From the NCBI GenBank assembly GCA_910585855.1, contig CAJUGZ010000049.1, forward strand, positions 1 to 18,355: a stretch of DNA of 18,355 nucleotides, given 5' to 3'. Below the pieces are notes generated by a model. The model did not search any database. It was not told the DNA's origin and saw only the letters and a list, made by a program, of their open reading frames with translations. The translations under genes and the position numbers were made by a program. Positions 6,448-13,322 of the stretch are shown in pieces (position 1 is the stretch's first letter; every line of letters begins with the position of its first letter). Source of the DNA: an uncultured Lachnospiraceae bacterium. GTDB lineage: Bacteria; Bacillota_A; Clostridia; Lachnospirales; Lachnospiraceae.

Positions 6448-7260
6448 TTATAATGTGATTACTTCCAAATCATTAGGGATAAACAGATTGCCATTAAAAA
6501 ATTTTTTGCCCTCCGTTGTGTACATAAATTTACGTTTTTTTATATTACTGTCCTCTGTATGATATAGAAGCAGATTTTTAACATTCATAGCCTGTGCTGT
6601 TTCGCAGGCCTCCTTTACCGTAGAATGGTGTTTTTCGTATGGTTTAAATAACTCTGCCTGTGAATATAAACAAAATGCTTCATGCAGCAGCCAGTCACTG
6701 TCTTTTACATATTGGTATGTGTTTTCATGATATGGCTCGTCCCCAAGACAGGTCAGTTTTTTGCTGTTTTCTAATTCCATAGAAAAACCATATTGTTTTG
6801 TTTTGGTTGAATGAATATCAAAAAAAGTAACTTTTTTTCCAAGTATGGTTCTGCATTCTTTATCGTTTACCGACTGCAGTAAAATACGCTTTCCTATAAA
6901 AAATATTTCTTTTTCTTGCAGAAGCATTTCAGATATGTTTTGTATGCTTGCAATTAACTCATCATGTGCATAAATCGTTAGATTTCCCTCGTACTGTTGT
7001 TGGCTCATAGATGCACCTGCCATTCTAATCAGCCAGATAATTCCTATAAGGTGGTCTAAATGTTTATGTGTAACAAATATCGTCCGTATTTCTTTCCAGT
7101 TAATTCCTGCTTGCAGAAGCTGTTTAAATATGATATTTCCGCCGCTTCCATCAACAAGAAAATATTCTTTCGGATATGTGGATTGTTCCCACAATACGAA
7201 ACAGGTATTACAACATTCTGTAACAGTTGCGTGTCCAGTTCCCAACATGGTAATATTCAA
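6448..7260 (-). CDS. Metallo-beta-lactamase-fold hydrolase (RNase Z / AtsA-like)
   Basis: A 270-residue cytosolic metallohydrolase. It opens with MNITMLGTGHAT, the first strand and glycine loop of the fold. The zinc-binding HxHxDH follows as HKHLDH (65-70), and later come a GDEPYH region, WLLHEA and LLLYHTEDS, which supply the remaining metal ligands. The layout is closest to RNase Z-like and AtsA-like proteins. It lacks an obvious long exosite arm, and a general tRNase Z role would usually be served by a separate gene, so the substrate is unknown. GGAGG precedes the ATG at 7260. It leads a two-gene unit with the DUF1848 gene, and a candidate promoter is at 7281-7310. The pairing suggests a shared small-molecule or nucleotide reaction, by position only. 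Confidence 0.85.
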   Translation of the reverse strand: MNITMLGTGHATVTECCNTCFVLWEQSTYPKEYFLVDGSGGNIIFKQLLQAGINWKEIRTIFVTHKHLDHLIGIIWLIRMAGASMSQQQYEGNLTIYAHDELIASIQNISEMLLQEKEIFFIGKRILLQSVNDKECRTILGKKVTFFDIHSTKTKQYGFSMELENSKKLTCLGDEPYHENTYQYVKDSDWLLHEAFCLYSQAELFKPYEKHHSTVKEACETAQAMNVKNLLLYHTEDSNIKKRKFMYTTEGKKFFNGNLFIPNDLEVITL

Positions 7261-7280
7261 TTTTTATTCCTCCAATCTGT

Positions 7281-7310
7281 TTTATACTGTATTCTTTTTT
7301 CTAATATCAA
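7281..7310 (-). promoter_or_regulatory. Possible sigma-A promoter of the hydrolase/DUF1848 unit
   Basis: On the minus strand TTGATA (7310-7305), an 18-base spacer and TATAAA (7286-7281), about 20 bases ahead of the start at 7260. Both boxes deviate modestly from consensus in an AT-rich stretch, so other choices exist. From here to about 7511 I see no gene or repeat. Confidence 0.4.
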
Positions 7311-7511
7311 TTTTGCAAATGCGTTTTATTTTTTAGCTGGTTGTTATTATAATTCTTTGTAATGATACAATATTTTTTCAAAGTCTACGAGATTTATCTA
7401 GCTAACTGTTTTCGGCTTATGTCACTTGTTGGATAAGTCTTTCTTATTTCGATAAGTTCCTTTGTTTTTCTTTTATAATAACTCTTTTTTTGAAAATGTC
7501 TAGATACTAAA

Positions 7512-7633
7512 AAGCAAGAAGTCCTAAGATTTCTGCCTTTTCTTTTCTCCAACCAGATAGATCAGGGCGCAATTCTCCCTTATTTCAATCGAAACGAAAC
7601 GGGTATAAGGTAGGATTTTATCAGCCATAAAAC
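7512..7633 (+). repeat. Structured repeat, family A, diverged copy 2
   Basis: Relative of the block at 1-188, which lies on the minus strand. Shared in order are AAGAAGTC..TAAG.TTTCTG, TCCAACCAGA, the GGGCGCAATTC(T)CCC hairpin (7565-7579), GTATAAGG and GATTTTATCAGCCATAAAAC (7614-7633), which forms TTTTAT-cagcc-ATAAAA. The middle differs strongly and the GGACGCC end is missing. It lies in a gene-free decay region rather than next to a stop codon. Confidence 0.5.
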
Positions 7634-7685
7634 ATTCTCTTCCCTATCCTCTGGGATAAACACGTCCCTTTTTTTTCACACCCTG

Positions 7686-7880
7686 CATAGAAGCCCCGGA
7701 ATAAGAATCAATAGCAAACCATCATATGGCATTATTGGAAAAACCAAGATCTGGCATAGCTGTAATTTCAACCTCTGGATGGATATTGATCTATTTGGTT
7801 GATAGCTTTGAAAATGAGTTTTTCTGTAACTTCTAATATGGGTAAAATTGCTTTTTGTGTATCATCATTTAATCTTTTGT
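7686..7880 (-). pseudogene. Possible gene remnant, unrecognised
   Basis: On the minus strand one frame reads RLNDDTQKAILPILEV, then TEKLIFKAINQIDQYPS, and after a one-base shift EVEITAMPDLGFSNNAI, stop, WFAIDSYSGASMQG. The residue mix and helix-like periodicity look protein-like, but the frame is broken by a shift and stop codons and has no start. I cannot assign a family. It could be the end of a gene erased by the neighbouring insertion sequence, or chance. Confidence 0.3.
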
Positions 7881-7890
7881 AACAAGAAGT

Positions 7891-7912
7891 CCCCTACTTC
7901 TAAAGTGAGGGA
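7891..7912. mobile_element. Probable left-end hairpin of the IS200-like remnant
   Basis: CCCTACTT (7892-7899) pairs with AAGT-g-AGGG (7903-7911) with one bulged G, preceded by AAGAAGTC and followed by ATGAATGGC. Subterminal imperfect hairpins of this kind mark the ends of IS200/IS605 elements, and it lies ~70 bases before the tnpA remnant in the expected order. It could instead be the end of a different lost element. Confidence 0.45.
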
Positions 7913-7979
7913 TGAATGGCGTCCCATTTTGCCTCTTGATAAATAGAAAATAATATGTTACAATAAAATCAGTCGAAAA

Positions 7980-8216
7980 ATAGAAAATACTTATAAGTTC
8001 ATAAAATTAGATAGTAATGCAAATTCGGTATTTTTGTTATACTATCATCTTGTACTTGTTGTAAAGTATCGAAGAAAGGTCTTTGATGATGAGTTATGAA
8101 AAGAATCGTTTTGGAGTTAAAGTTTTTACTTCCTTCCCACAGGCGGAGTGCTCATTGAAGTAGTGAAGAAGTAGATAGAAACGCAAGGAGAAAATGACCG
8201 AAGAAAAAAGAGGTGA
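7980..8216 (+). pseudogene. tnpA: IS200-type TnpA (Y1 HUH transposase), internally deleted remnant
   Basis: One plus-strand frame carries both ends of the transposase. The N-terminal part reads NSVFLLYYHLVLVVKYRRKVFDDEL up to a TGA at 8097. After it, in the same frame, come KESFWS, stop, SFYFLPTGGVLIEVVKK, stop (8172) and IETQGEND, ending at TGA 8214. The KYRRKVF block and the GG..IEVVKKYIETQG helix are hallmarks of IS200/IS605 TnpA. The central part with the HUH metal-binding histidines is missing, about 80 residues are lost, and the start codon is now ATA. At KK-stop-IETQG a tyrosine codon has become TAG. It is therefore inactive and could move only if supplied with TnpA from elsewhere. Confidence 0.75.
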
Positions 8217-8224
8217 AGAGGAAG

Positions 8225-8256
8225 CCCCCACCTCTTTCGGTGGGGGAAGATGTCAC
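8225..8256. mobile_element. Right end of the IS200-like remnant; hairpin reused at the end of araC
   Basis: CCCCCACC (8225-8232) pairs with GGTGGGGG (8239-8246) around TCTTTC, followed by AAGATGTCAC (8247-8256). This is the typical right end of IS200/IS605-family elements. The terminal TGTCAC contains, on the minus strand, the TGA that ends the AraC gene (8255-8253), so the insertion abuts or truncates that gene. The stable hairpin directly follows the stop and may now stop its transcription or protect its RNA. Confidence 0.65.
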
Positions 8257-9119
8257 ATTTTCAAAAATGAATATTTTGTTAATTCGCTGGGGTTTTTGCC
8301 ATACTCCCTTTTAAATGCCTTTAAAAAGTTTGAATAGTCACGAAATCCAGATTCCATACAAGCGTAAGTAATATTTTTTCCATTATGGATCATATGATAG
8401 GCTCTTGCTAAGCGCTTTTTCATAATATACTGATAGGGAGAAAGTCCAGTATACTCTTTAAATTGATGAGATAAATAGTATTTGCTGATATGAAATTGTT
8501 CTGCAATTTGATCTAATGTCAAATTCTCTGACAGATGCTCATTGATATAAGCAATTATTAAATTTAACTGTTCTTGCTTTGCTGTATTTTTATAAGTGGA
8601 ATTGGGTATATCATAATAGGCACGATTTAATAATACTAATAATTCCACCATAGAAGAATAAGCAATAATATGATTTCCTAATTCATGATTCTGATATTCT
8701 CGTTCAATCGTTTTACATACATTCCAAATTTTTGTTATTTGTGCTTTGCTAGGCCGAAATAAGTGGCAATTTCGCTGTGAAGCATCTCGAAAACAAGCAG
8801 TCAGATCTTCTCCTATTTCATGCAGACGATGAAAGAAAGATTCATCCAACCAAAAGATAATACATTCGCAGGGCAGACTAAGTGGAAGTGTATCAAGATG
8901 ATGGGTTTCGTTATGGTTAATTAAAAGAATATCTCCCGGAGATGGATGATAGGTATAACCTTCAATTACATAACTGATATTTCCAGAAATAAACATATAA
9001 ATTTCATAAAAAGAATGGTTATAAATAGAGATATCAATAGGCTGTCCATAGTAATAATGATGAAATTTATAAAATTGTTTTGCCGACATATGGCATTGGG
9101 TAAAGGTTTGATTATCCAT
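8253..9119 (-). CDS. AraC/XylS-family transcription regulator, divergent to the TRAP-uxuAB operon
   Basis: A 288-residue regulator. The N-terminal half (about 15-110) has the cupin-like sensing fold, with HSFYEIYMFISGNISYVIEGYTY and PGDILLINHNETHH. The C-terminal ~95 residues contain the two helix-turn-helix units: LTLDQIAEQFHISKYYLSHQFKEYTG, then ITYACMESGFRDYSNFLKAFKREYGKNPSEL. It is transcribed away from dctP across a 235-base gap, which makes it the likely local activator of sugar-acid import and breakdown. The ligand is probably a hexuronate or an intermediate such as fructuronate or mannonate (inference). The final Met codon and stop are formed at the junction with an IS200-like right end, so the original C-terminus may have been slightly longer. 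All domain parts expected of the family remain. Confidence 0.9.
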   Translation of the reverse strand: MDNQTFTQCHMSAKQFYKFHHYYYGQPIDISIYNHSFYEIYMFISGNISYVIEGYTYHPSPGDILLINHNETHHLDTLPLSLPCECIIFWLDESFFHRLHEIGEDLTACFRDASQRNCHLFRPSKAQITKIWNVCKTIEREYQNHELGNHIIAYSSMVELLVLLNRAYYDIPNSTYKNTAKQEQLNLIIAYINEHLSENLTLDQIAEQFHISKYYLSHQFKEYTGLSPYQYIMKKRLARAYHMIHNGKNITYACMESGFRDYSNFLKAFKREYGKNPSELTKYSFLKM

Positions 9120-9185
9120 ATAAACTGCCGATCCTTTCTAAAAATATAGAGAAATTACGAAATCAATTCTATTTTTCAAAAATTT

Positions 9186-9214
9186 TTGTGATAAATGCTT
9201 TATTTTTGTATTAT
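9186..9214 (+). promoter_or_regulatory. Candidate sigma-A promoter upstream of the TRAP-uxuAB operon
   Basis: TTGTGA (9186-9191), a 17-base spacer and TATTAT (9209-9214), reading toward dctP and leaving a leader of about 135 bases. A rival, more activator-like promoter lies downstream at 9274-9279. Confidence 0.45.
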
Positions 9215-9252
9215 ACAGCAATTTTTACCATATTTCAAGCTAAAAACACCAA

Positions 9253-9279
9253 GTAATTATGCAAAATTACTGGTATAGT
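9253..9279 (+). promoter_or_regulatory. Inverted repeat and weak -10 before dctP, possible regulator site
   Basis: GTAATT (9253-9258) and AATTAC (9265-9270) form a 6-bp inverted repeat with a 6-base centre. Four bases later comes TATAGT (9274-9279), a fair -10 without a matching -35. A repeat covering the -35 position of a promoter with poor -35 fits a regulated promoter. AraC proteins prefer direct repeats, so another regulator is equally possible. Confidence 0.35.
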
Positions 9280-9354
9280 GAATTTGTAAAAACTTTGCAA
9301 GGAAAAGTGAAGTTTTGGTTAAACTACTAATTAAAAGAAAGGAGCTGAAAAAAT

Positions 9355-10404
9355 ATGAAAAAATTTCAAAAAGTACTGACCGCTTTGTTGAGTGCAGTAC
9401 TGTTATCCACAATGCTGTCGGGCTGCGGCAGCGGGGCAGATGCCGGGAAGCGGATTGTCCGTATCGGACATAATCAGGCGACGGATCATCCTACTCATAT
9501 TGCGCTATTGGAGTTTGAAGCGTATGTAGAGAGTAAATTGGGTGATAAATATAATATTGAAGTATATCCAAGTGAATTGCTTGGTTCTCAGACCGATATG
9601 GTTCAGTTGACCCAGACAGGAGCGATTGATTTTTGTGTAGCAAGTAATTCTATATTGGAAACATTTTCTGATAACTATACATTATTTAATATGCCGTATT
9701 TGTTTGCATCCAGCCGAGCCTATCATGCCTCTATGGATGATCCAAATATTACTGATCCAATTTTTGAATCCACGAAAAAAGCGGGCTTTGAGGCAGTGAC
9801 TTGGATTGATGCAGGAACGAGAAATTTCTATACCGTATCCACTCCGATCTATTCCCCAGCGGATTTAAAAGGATTAAAGATTCGTGTACAGCAGTCACCA
9901 ACCAATGTAGAAATGATGCGTTTGCTGGGCGGTTCTGCTACGCCGATGGGATTTGGAGAAGTGTATACAGCGCTTCAGTCGAAGATTATTGACGGTGCAG
10001 AAAACAATGAAATGGCACTGACTTCCAATGGGCACGGCGATGTCTGCAAATATTATTCTTATGATATGCATCAGATGATACCAGATATTTTAATTGGAAA
10101 TTGTGCATTTCTAGATGATATGCCGGCAGAGGATCGTGCCGTATTTGAAGAAGGATTTCTTTTGGTAAATCAGGTAGAACGGGAAGAGTGGACAAAGGCG
10201 GTAGAAGCTGCAAAAGAGAAAGCGGCAAACGATCAGGGCGTGGAATTTATCTATCTAGATACAGCACCATTTCAGGAAATTTGTTCTCCGATGCATGAAA
10301 ATGTATTAGGACAGTATCCAGATTTACGACCGTTTTATGAAAAAATTCAGGAATATAATCAATTGTATCCGACAGATGCAGTGGAAGGAGGTTCAGAGGA
10401 ATGA
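9355..10404 (+). CDS. dctP: TRAP transporter substrate-binding lipoprotein, DctP family
   Basis: Extracellular receptor that hands a carboxylate substrate to the DctQM membrane subunits, which use an ion gradient. The 349-residue precursor has a lipoprotein signal peptide with lipobox LSGC (Cys24 lipidated). Family features include IRIGHNQATDHPTH-like start of the mature fold, FAVYPSELLGS-like segment (EVYPSELLGSQTDM), ADLKGLKIRVQ, whose Arg normally clamps the substrate carboxylate, and ATPMGFGEVYTALQSKIIDGAENN. Length matches the DctP family. An AAAGGAG precedes the start. The next gene overlaps its stop (ATGA). The neighbouring uxuA and uxuB indicate a sugar acid as cargo: glucuronate, galacturonate, fructuronate or mannonate. 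That substrate is inferred from context, not read from the binding site. Confidence 0.93.
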   Translation: MKKFQKVLTALLSAVLLSTMLSGCGSGADAGKRIVRIGHNQATDHPTHIALLEFEAYVESKLGDKYNIEVYPSELLGSQTDMVQLTQTGAIDFCVASNSILETFSDNYTLFNMPYLFASSRAYHASMDDPNITDPIFESTKKAGFEAVTWIDAGTRNFYTVSTPIYSPADLKGLKIRVQQSPTNVEMMRLLGGSATPMGFGEVYTALQSKIIDGAENNEMALTSNGHGDVCKYYSYDMHQMIPDILIGNCAFLDDMPAEDRAVFEEGFLLVNQVEREEWTKAVEAAKEKAANDQGVEFIYLDTAPFQEICSPMHENVLGQYPDLRPFYEKIQEYNQLYPTDAVEGGSEE

Positions 10405-10877
10405 AAAAACTCCGTACAACACTTACATTTTTGTTAAATATATTGGCAGGAGGCAGTTTCCTTGTTATGGTAATTTTAACCTGCTGGCAGGTATTTACAC
10501 GTTATATCTTGGGAAATCCGTCTTCATGGTCGGAAGAATTGGTATCTTATATGTTTGCCTGGATGAGTTTACTGGGAGCTTCGATTGTTACTTCAGAAAG
10601 GGGACATATGAATATCCCGATTTTGGTAGAAAAGGCAAGTCCTGCTGCACAGAAATTTTTACTCTGTCTGGGTGAGGTAATAGCATTTTTATTTTCTGCA
10701 ATTATTCTTGCTTATGGCGGAATTCAGATTACAAATCTGGCGATGGGACAGATGACGTCCTCGTTGGGTGTGCCGATAGGTATTTTTTATATTGTCCTGC
10801 CTCTTTGCGGAATTTTAAATATGATTTATACTGCATTAAATGTGGCGGATATTTTACAGCAAAAGGAGGGAAAATAA
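10401..10877 (+). CDS. dctQ: TRAP transporter small permease subunit, DctQ family
   Basis: The 158-residue small membrane subunit of the tripartite transporter, which packs beside DctM and helps dock the loaded receptor. Four hydrophobic segments are seen at roughly 10-32, 47-66, 87-108 and 125-147. The family hallmark WQVFTRYILGNPSSWSEELVSYMFAW lies between segments one and two, and TSERGHM follows the second. The ATG overlaps the dctP stop codon by four bases, so translation is coupled. The TAA at its end is directly followed by the dctM start. Size and spacing are normal for a separate DctQ rather than a DctQM fusion. Confidence 0.93.
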   Translation: MKKLRTTLTFLLNILAGGSFLVMVILTCWQVFTRYILGNPSSWSEELVSYMFAWMSLLGASIVTSERGHMNIPILVEKASPAAQKFLLCLGEVIAFLFSAIILAYGGIQITNLAMGQMTSSLGVPIGIFYIVLPLCGILNMIYTALNVADILQQKEGK

Positions 10878-12179
10878 ATGGCAATTCAATCTTTATTTAT
10901 TATTTTGGCTGTATTGATTGTACTTCTTGCTTTGGGCGTGCCGATTGCATATGCCATTGGAATCTCATCTTTGGTAACTATTTTGCAGACGGTTCCTCTG
11001 GATGTTTCGGTGGTTACGGCAGCACAGAGAACGTTTGTTGGAATGAGTAAATTTAGCTTGACGGCGATTCCTTTTTTTATTCTGGCAGGAAATTTGATGA
11101 ATCAGGGCGGTATTGCAAAGCGGTTGGTTGACTTTGTTATGGCACTGCTTGGAAAATTTCCGGGTGCGCTTTTGGTAACAAATGCAGGGGCAAATGCACT
11201 GTTTGGAGCGATTTCCGGTTCAGCGTCTGCGGCAGCCGCAGCAGTTGGAAGTATGGTAAAAGAGGGACAGGAAGAGCAGGGATACGATCCGGCACTCTGT
11301 GCGGCAACCAATGGTGCATCTGCACCTTCCGGGCTTTTGATTCCTCCTTCTAATGCATTGATTACCTATTCTTTGGCTTCCGGCGGCACATCAGTAGCGG
11401 CATTGTTTTTGGCAGGATATGTGCCGGGGATTCTTTGGACGATTTGCTGTATTGCAGTTGGAGTGATTATTGCACTTCAAAAAGGATATACAGGGGTAAA
11501 AGGAAAATTTGACTGGAAAAATCTTGGCGTTTGTACACTTCGGGCGATTCCGGCACTTTCTTTGATTGTAGTTGTAATCGGAGGAATTGTAGGAGGTATT
11601 TTTACTGCAACAGAAGGTTCGGCGATTGCTGTAGTTTATGCTTTGATTTTAGGAATCTGTTATCGGAATATTACGCTGAAGTCATTTTGGAATATTGTAG
11701 TGGACAGTGCAAAGATGAGCGGTATGGTTGTATTTTTAATTGGTGTATCGAATATATTGGGCTGGATTATGGCATTTATGCAGATTCCGCAGGCTGTATC
11801 GGCAGCACTTTTGGGGCTTACGGACAGTAAGATTATTATTTTGCTGATTATGAATATCATTTTATTGATTGCAGGTACTTTTATGGATGTAACTCCGGCT
11901 ATTTTGATTTTTACACCGTTATTTTTGCCTATTGTAAAAAGTTTTGGTATGAGCCCGATTCACTTTGGACTGATTTTGGTTTATAATCTTTGTATCGGAA
12001 ATATTACGCCTCCAGTTGGAAACACTTTATTTGTAGCGATTAAAGTGGGGCGGACGACATTGGCTAAAACAATACCATATATGCTTTGGTATTATATTGC
12101 TATCTTAATTGGATTATTGTTAGTGACTTATATACCTTTTATCAGTATGGGATTGCCTACTTTGGCTGGATTGGTTTGA
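10878..12179 (+). CDS. dctM: TRAP transporter large permease subunit, DctM family
   Basis: The 433-residue main membrane subunit that carries out ion-coupled uptake. It is hydrophobic throughout, with about a dozen predicted membrane segments and re-entrant hairpins. Family motifs are clear: IPFFILAGNLMNQGGIAKRL near residue 70, the glycine/alanine run NALFGAISGSASAAAAAVGSM, the first hairpin loop GASAPSGLLIPPSN, and near the C-terminus FMDVTPAILIFTPLFLPI and GNITPPVGNTLF. AAGGAGG at the end of dctQ is its ribosome binding site. The mannonate dehydratase gene starts 43 bases after its stop, close enough for one transcript. Confidence 0.94.
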   Translation: MAIQSLFIILAVLIVLLALGVPIAYAIGISSLVTILQTVPLDVSVVTAAQRTFVGMSKFSLTAIPFFILAGNLMNQGGIAKRLVDFVMALLGKFPGALLVTNAGANALFGAISGSASAAAAAVGSMVKEGQEEQGYDPALCAATNGASAPSGLLIPPSNALITYSLASGGTSVAALFLAGYVPGILWTICCIAVGVIIALQKGYTGVKGKFDWKNLGVCTLRAIPALSLIVVVIGGIVGGIFTATEGSAIAVVYALILGICYRNITLKSFWNIVVDSAKMSGMVVFLIGVSNILGWIMAFMQIPQAVSAALLGLTDSKIIILLIMNIILLIAGTFMDVTPAILIFTPLFLPIVKSFGMSPIHFGLILVYNLCIGNITPPVGNTLFVAIKVGRTTLAKTIPYMLWYYIAILIGLLLVTYIPFISMGLPTLAGLV

Positions 12180-12222
12180 TGTGAGTATATTAAAAAAATT
12201 AAGAGAGAAGGAGGATTTTTTT

Positions 12223-13296
12223 ATGAAGATGACATTTCGTTGGTACGGCGAAGGGAACGATAGTATTACTCCTCAGCAGATTAAACAGATTCCGGGAGTA
12301 ACAGGGCTTGTTTGGGCGCTGCATTATAAGCAGGCAGGAGAAGTCTGGGAAGTGGAAGAAATTAGGGAAGCACAGAGGCAGATTGAGGGAGCGGGATTTC
12401 ATATGGAAGTAGTGGAAAGCGTCAATGTGCATGATGATATTAAAATCGGACTTCCTACCCGGGATCAGTATATTGAAAATTATAAGACTACTTTAAAAAA
12501 TCTTGCCCAATTTGGGGTAAAAGTGGTAACTTATAATTTTATGCCGATTTTTGACTGGACACGTACCGATTTATTTCATCCTATGGAAGATGGATCTACG
12601 GCTTTATTCTATGAAAAAGCGAAGATTCAGGATGACTATAAGGAAATGGCAAAATATATTTTGGAAAATCTGCATGGGATGACATTTCCGGGATGGGAGC
12701 CAGAGCGAATGGCACAGCTAGATGAATTATTTGAGAAATACCGTCCGGTAACAAAGGAAAAACTCTGGGAAAATTTAAAGTATTTTTTGGAAGCAATTAT
12801 GCCTACCTGTCATGAAACCGGAATTAAAATGGCGATTCATCAGGACGATCCGCCTTGGGATATTTTCGGACTGCCTCGGCTTTTGGTAGATAAAGATTCG
12901 ATTGGACGGTTTTTGCATATGGTAGATGATGAATATAATTGTCTTTGCCTCTGCTCTGGATCACTTGGAGCAAATCGGGAAAATCGTGTTTCGGATATTA
13001 TTCGGAGTTATTGTGATCGAATTGCATTTGCTCATATTCGAAATGTAAAACATTTTGAAAACGGAGATTTTACAGAAGCATCTCATCGGGACTGTGATGG
13101 AGATGTTGGAATCCTAGATATTATGAAGGCTTATCATGACTGCGGATATACCGGATATGTACGGCCAGATCATGGACGGCATATTTGGGATGAAAAGTGT
13201 CGCCCGGGATATGGGCTTTATGATCGGGCTCTTGGAATTATGTATCTTTGGGGCTGCTGGGATATGCTAGATAAACTGGACGGAAAAGTTGAATAA
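12223..13296 (+). CDS. uxuA: D-mannonate dehydratase
   Basis: Removes water from D-mannonate to give 2-keto-3-deoxy-D-gluconate, a cytosolic step of glucuronate breakdown. The 357-residue TIM-barrel protein starts MKMTFRWYGEGNDSI and is of the expected length. Family segments include NFMPIFDWTRTDL (105-117), MAIHQDDPPWDIFGLPR (203-219, likely metal-binding His206), CLCSGSLG (242-249, Cys244), AHIRN (270-274) and RPDHGR (314-319), together giving the Cys/His/Asp metal site of UxuA. The frame extends upstream to 12181, but AAGGAGG sits just before the ATG at 12223, so that start is preferred. The fructuronate reductase gene follows by 26 bases. Confidence 0.95.
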   Translation: MKMTFRWYGEGNDSITPQQIKQIPGVTGLVWALHYKQAGEVWEVEEIREAQRQIEGAGFHMEVVESVNVHDDIKIGLPTRDQYIENYKTTLKNLAQFGVKVVTYNFMPIFDWTRTDLFHPMEDGSTALFYEKAKIQDDYKEMAKYILENLHGMTFPGWEPERMAQLDELFEKYRPVTKEKLWENLKYFLEAIMPTCHETGIKMAIHQDDPPWDIFGLPRLLVDKDSIGRFLHMVDDEYNCLCLCSGSLGANRENRVSDIIRSYCDRIAFAHIRNVKHFENGDFTEASHRDCDGDVGILDIMKAYHDCGYTGYVRPDHGRHIWDEKCRPGYGLYDRALGIMYLWGCWDMLDKLDGKVE

Positions 13297-13322
13297 TAAA
13301 AGATCCGAAAGGAGAAATTTTT

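Noticed and set aside
9120..9354. Riboswitch ahead of the TRAP operon
   Set aside because: The leader is AT-rich, without a compact multi-stem aptamer or a terminator/antiterminator pair; only a short inverted repeat and promoters are visible.
12181..12222. Upstream extension of uxuA (GTG at 12181)
   Set aside because: It contains the AAGGAGG that serves the ATG at 12223, and family members start with the MKMTFRWYG-like segment.
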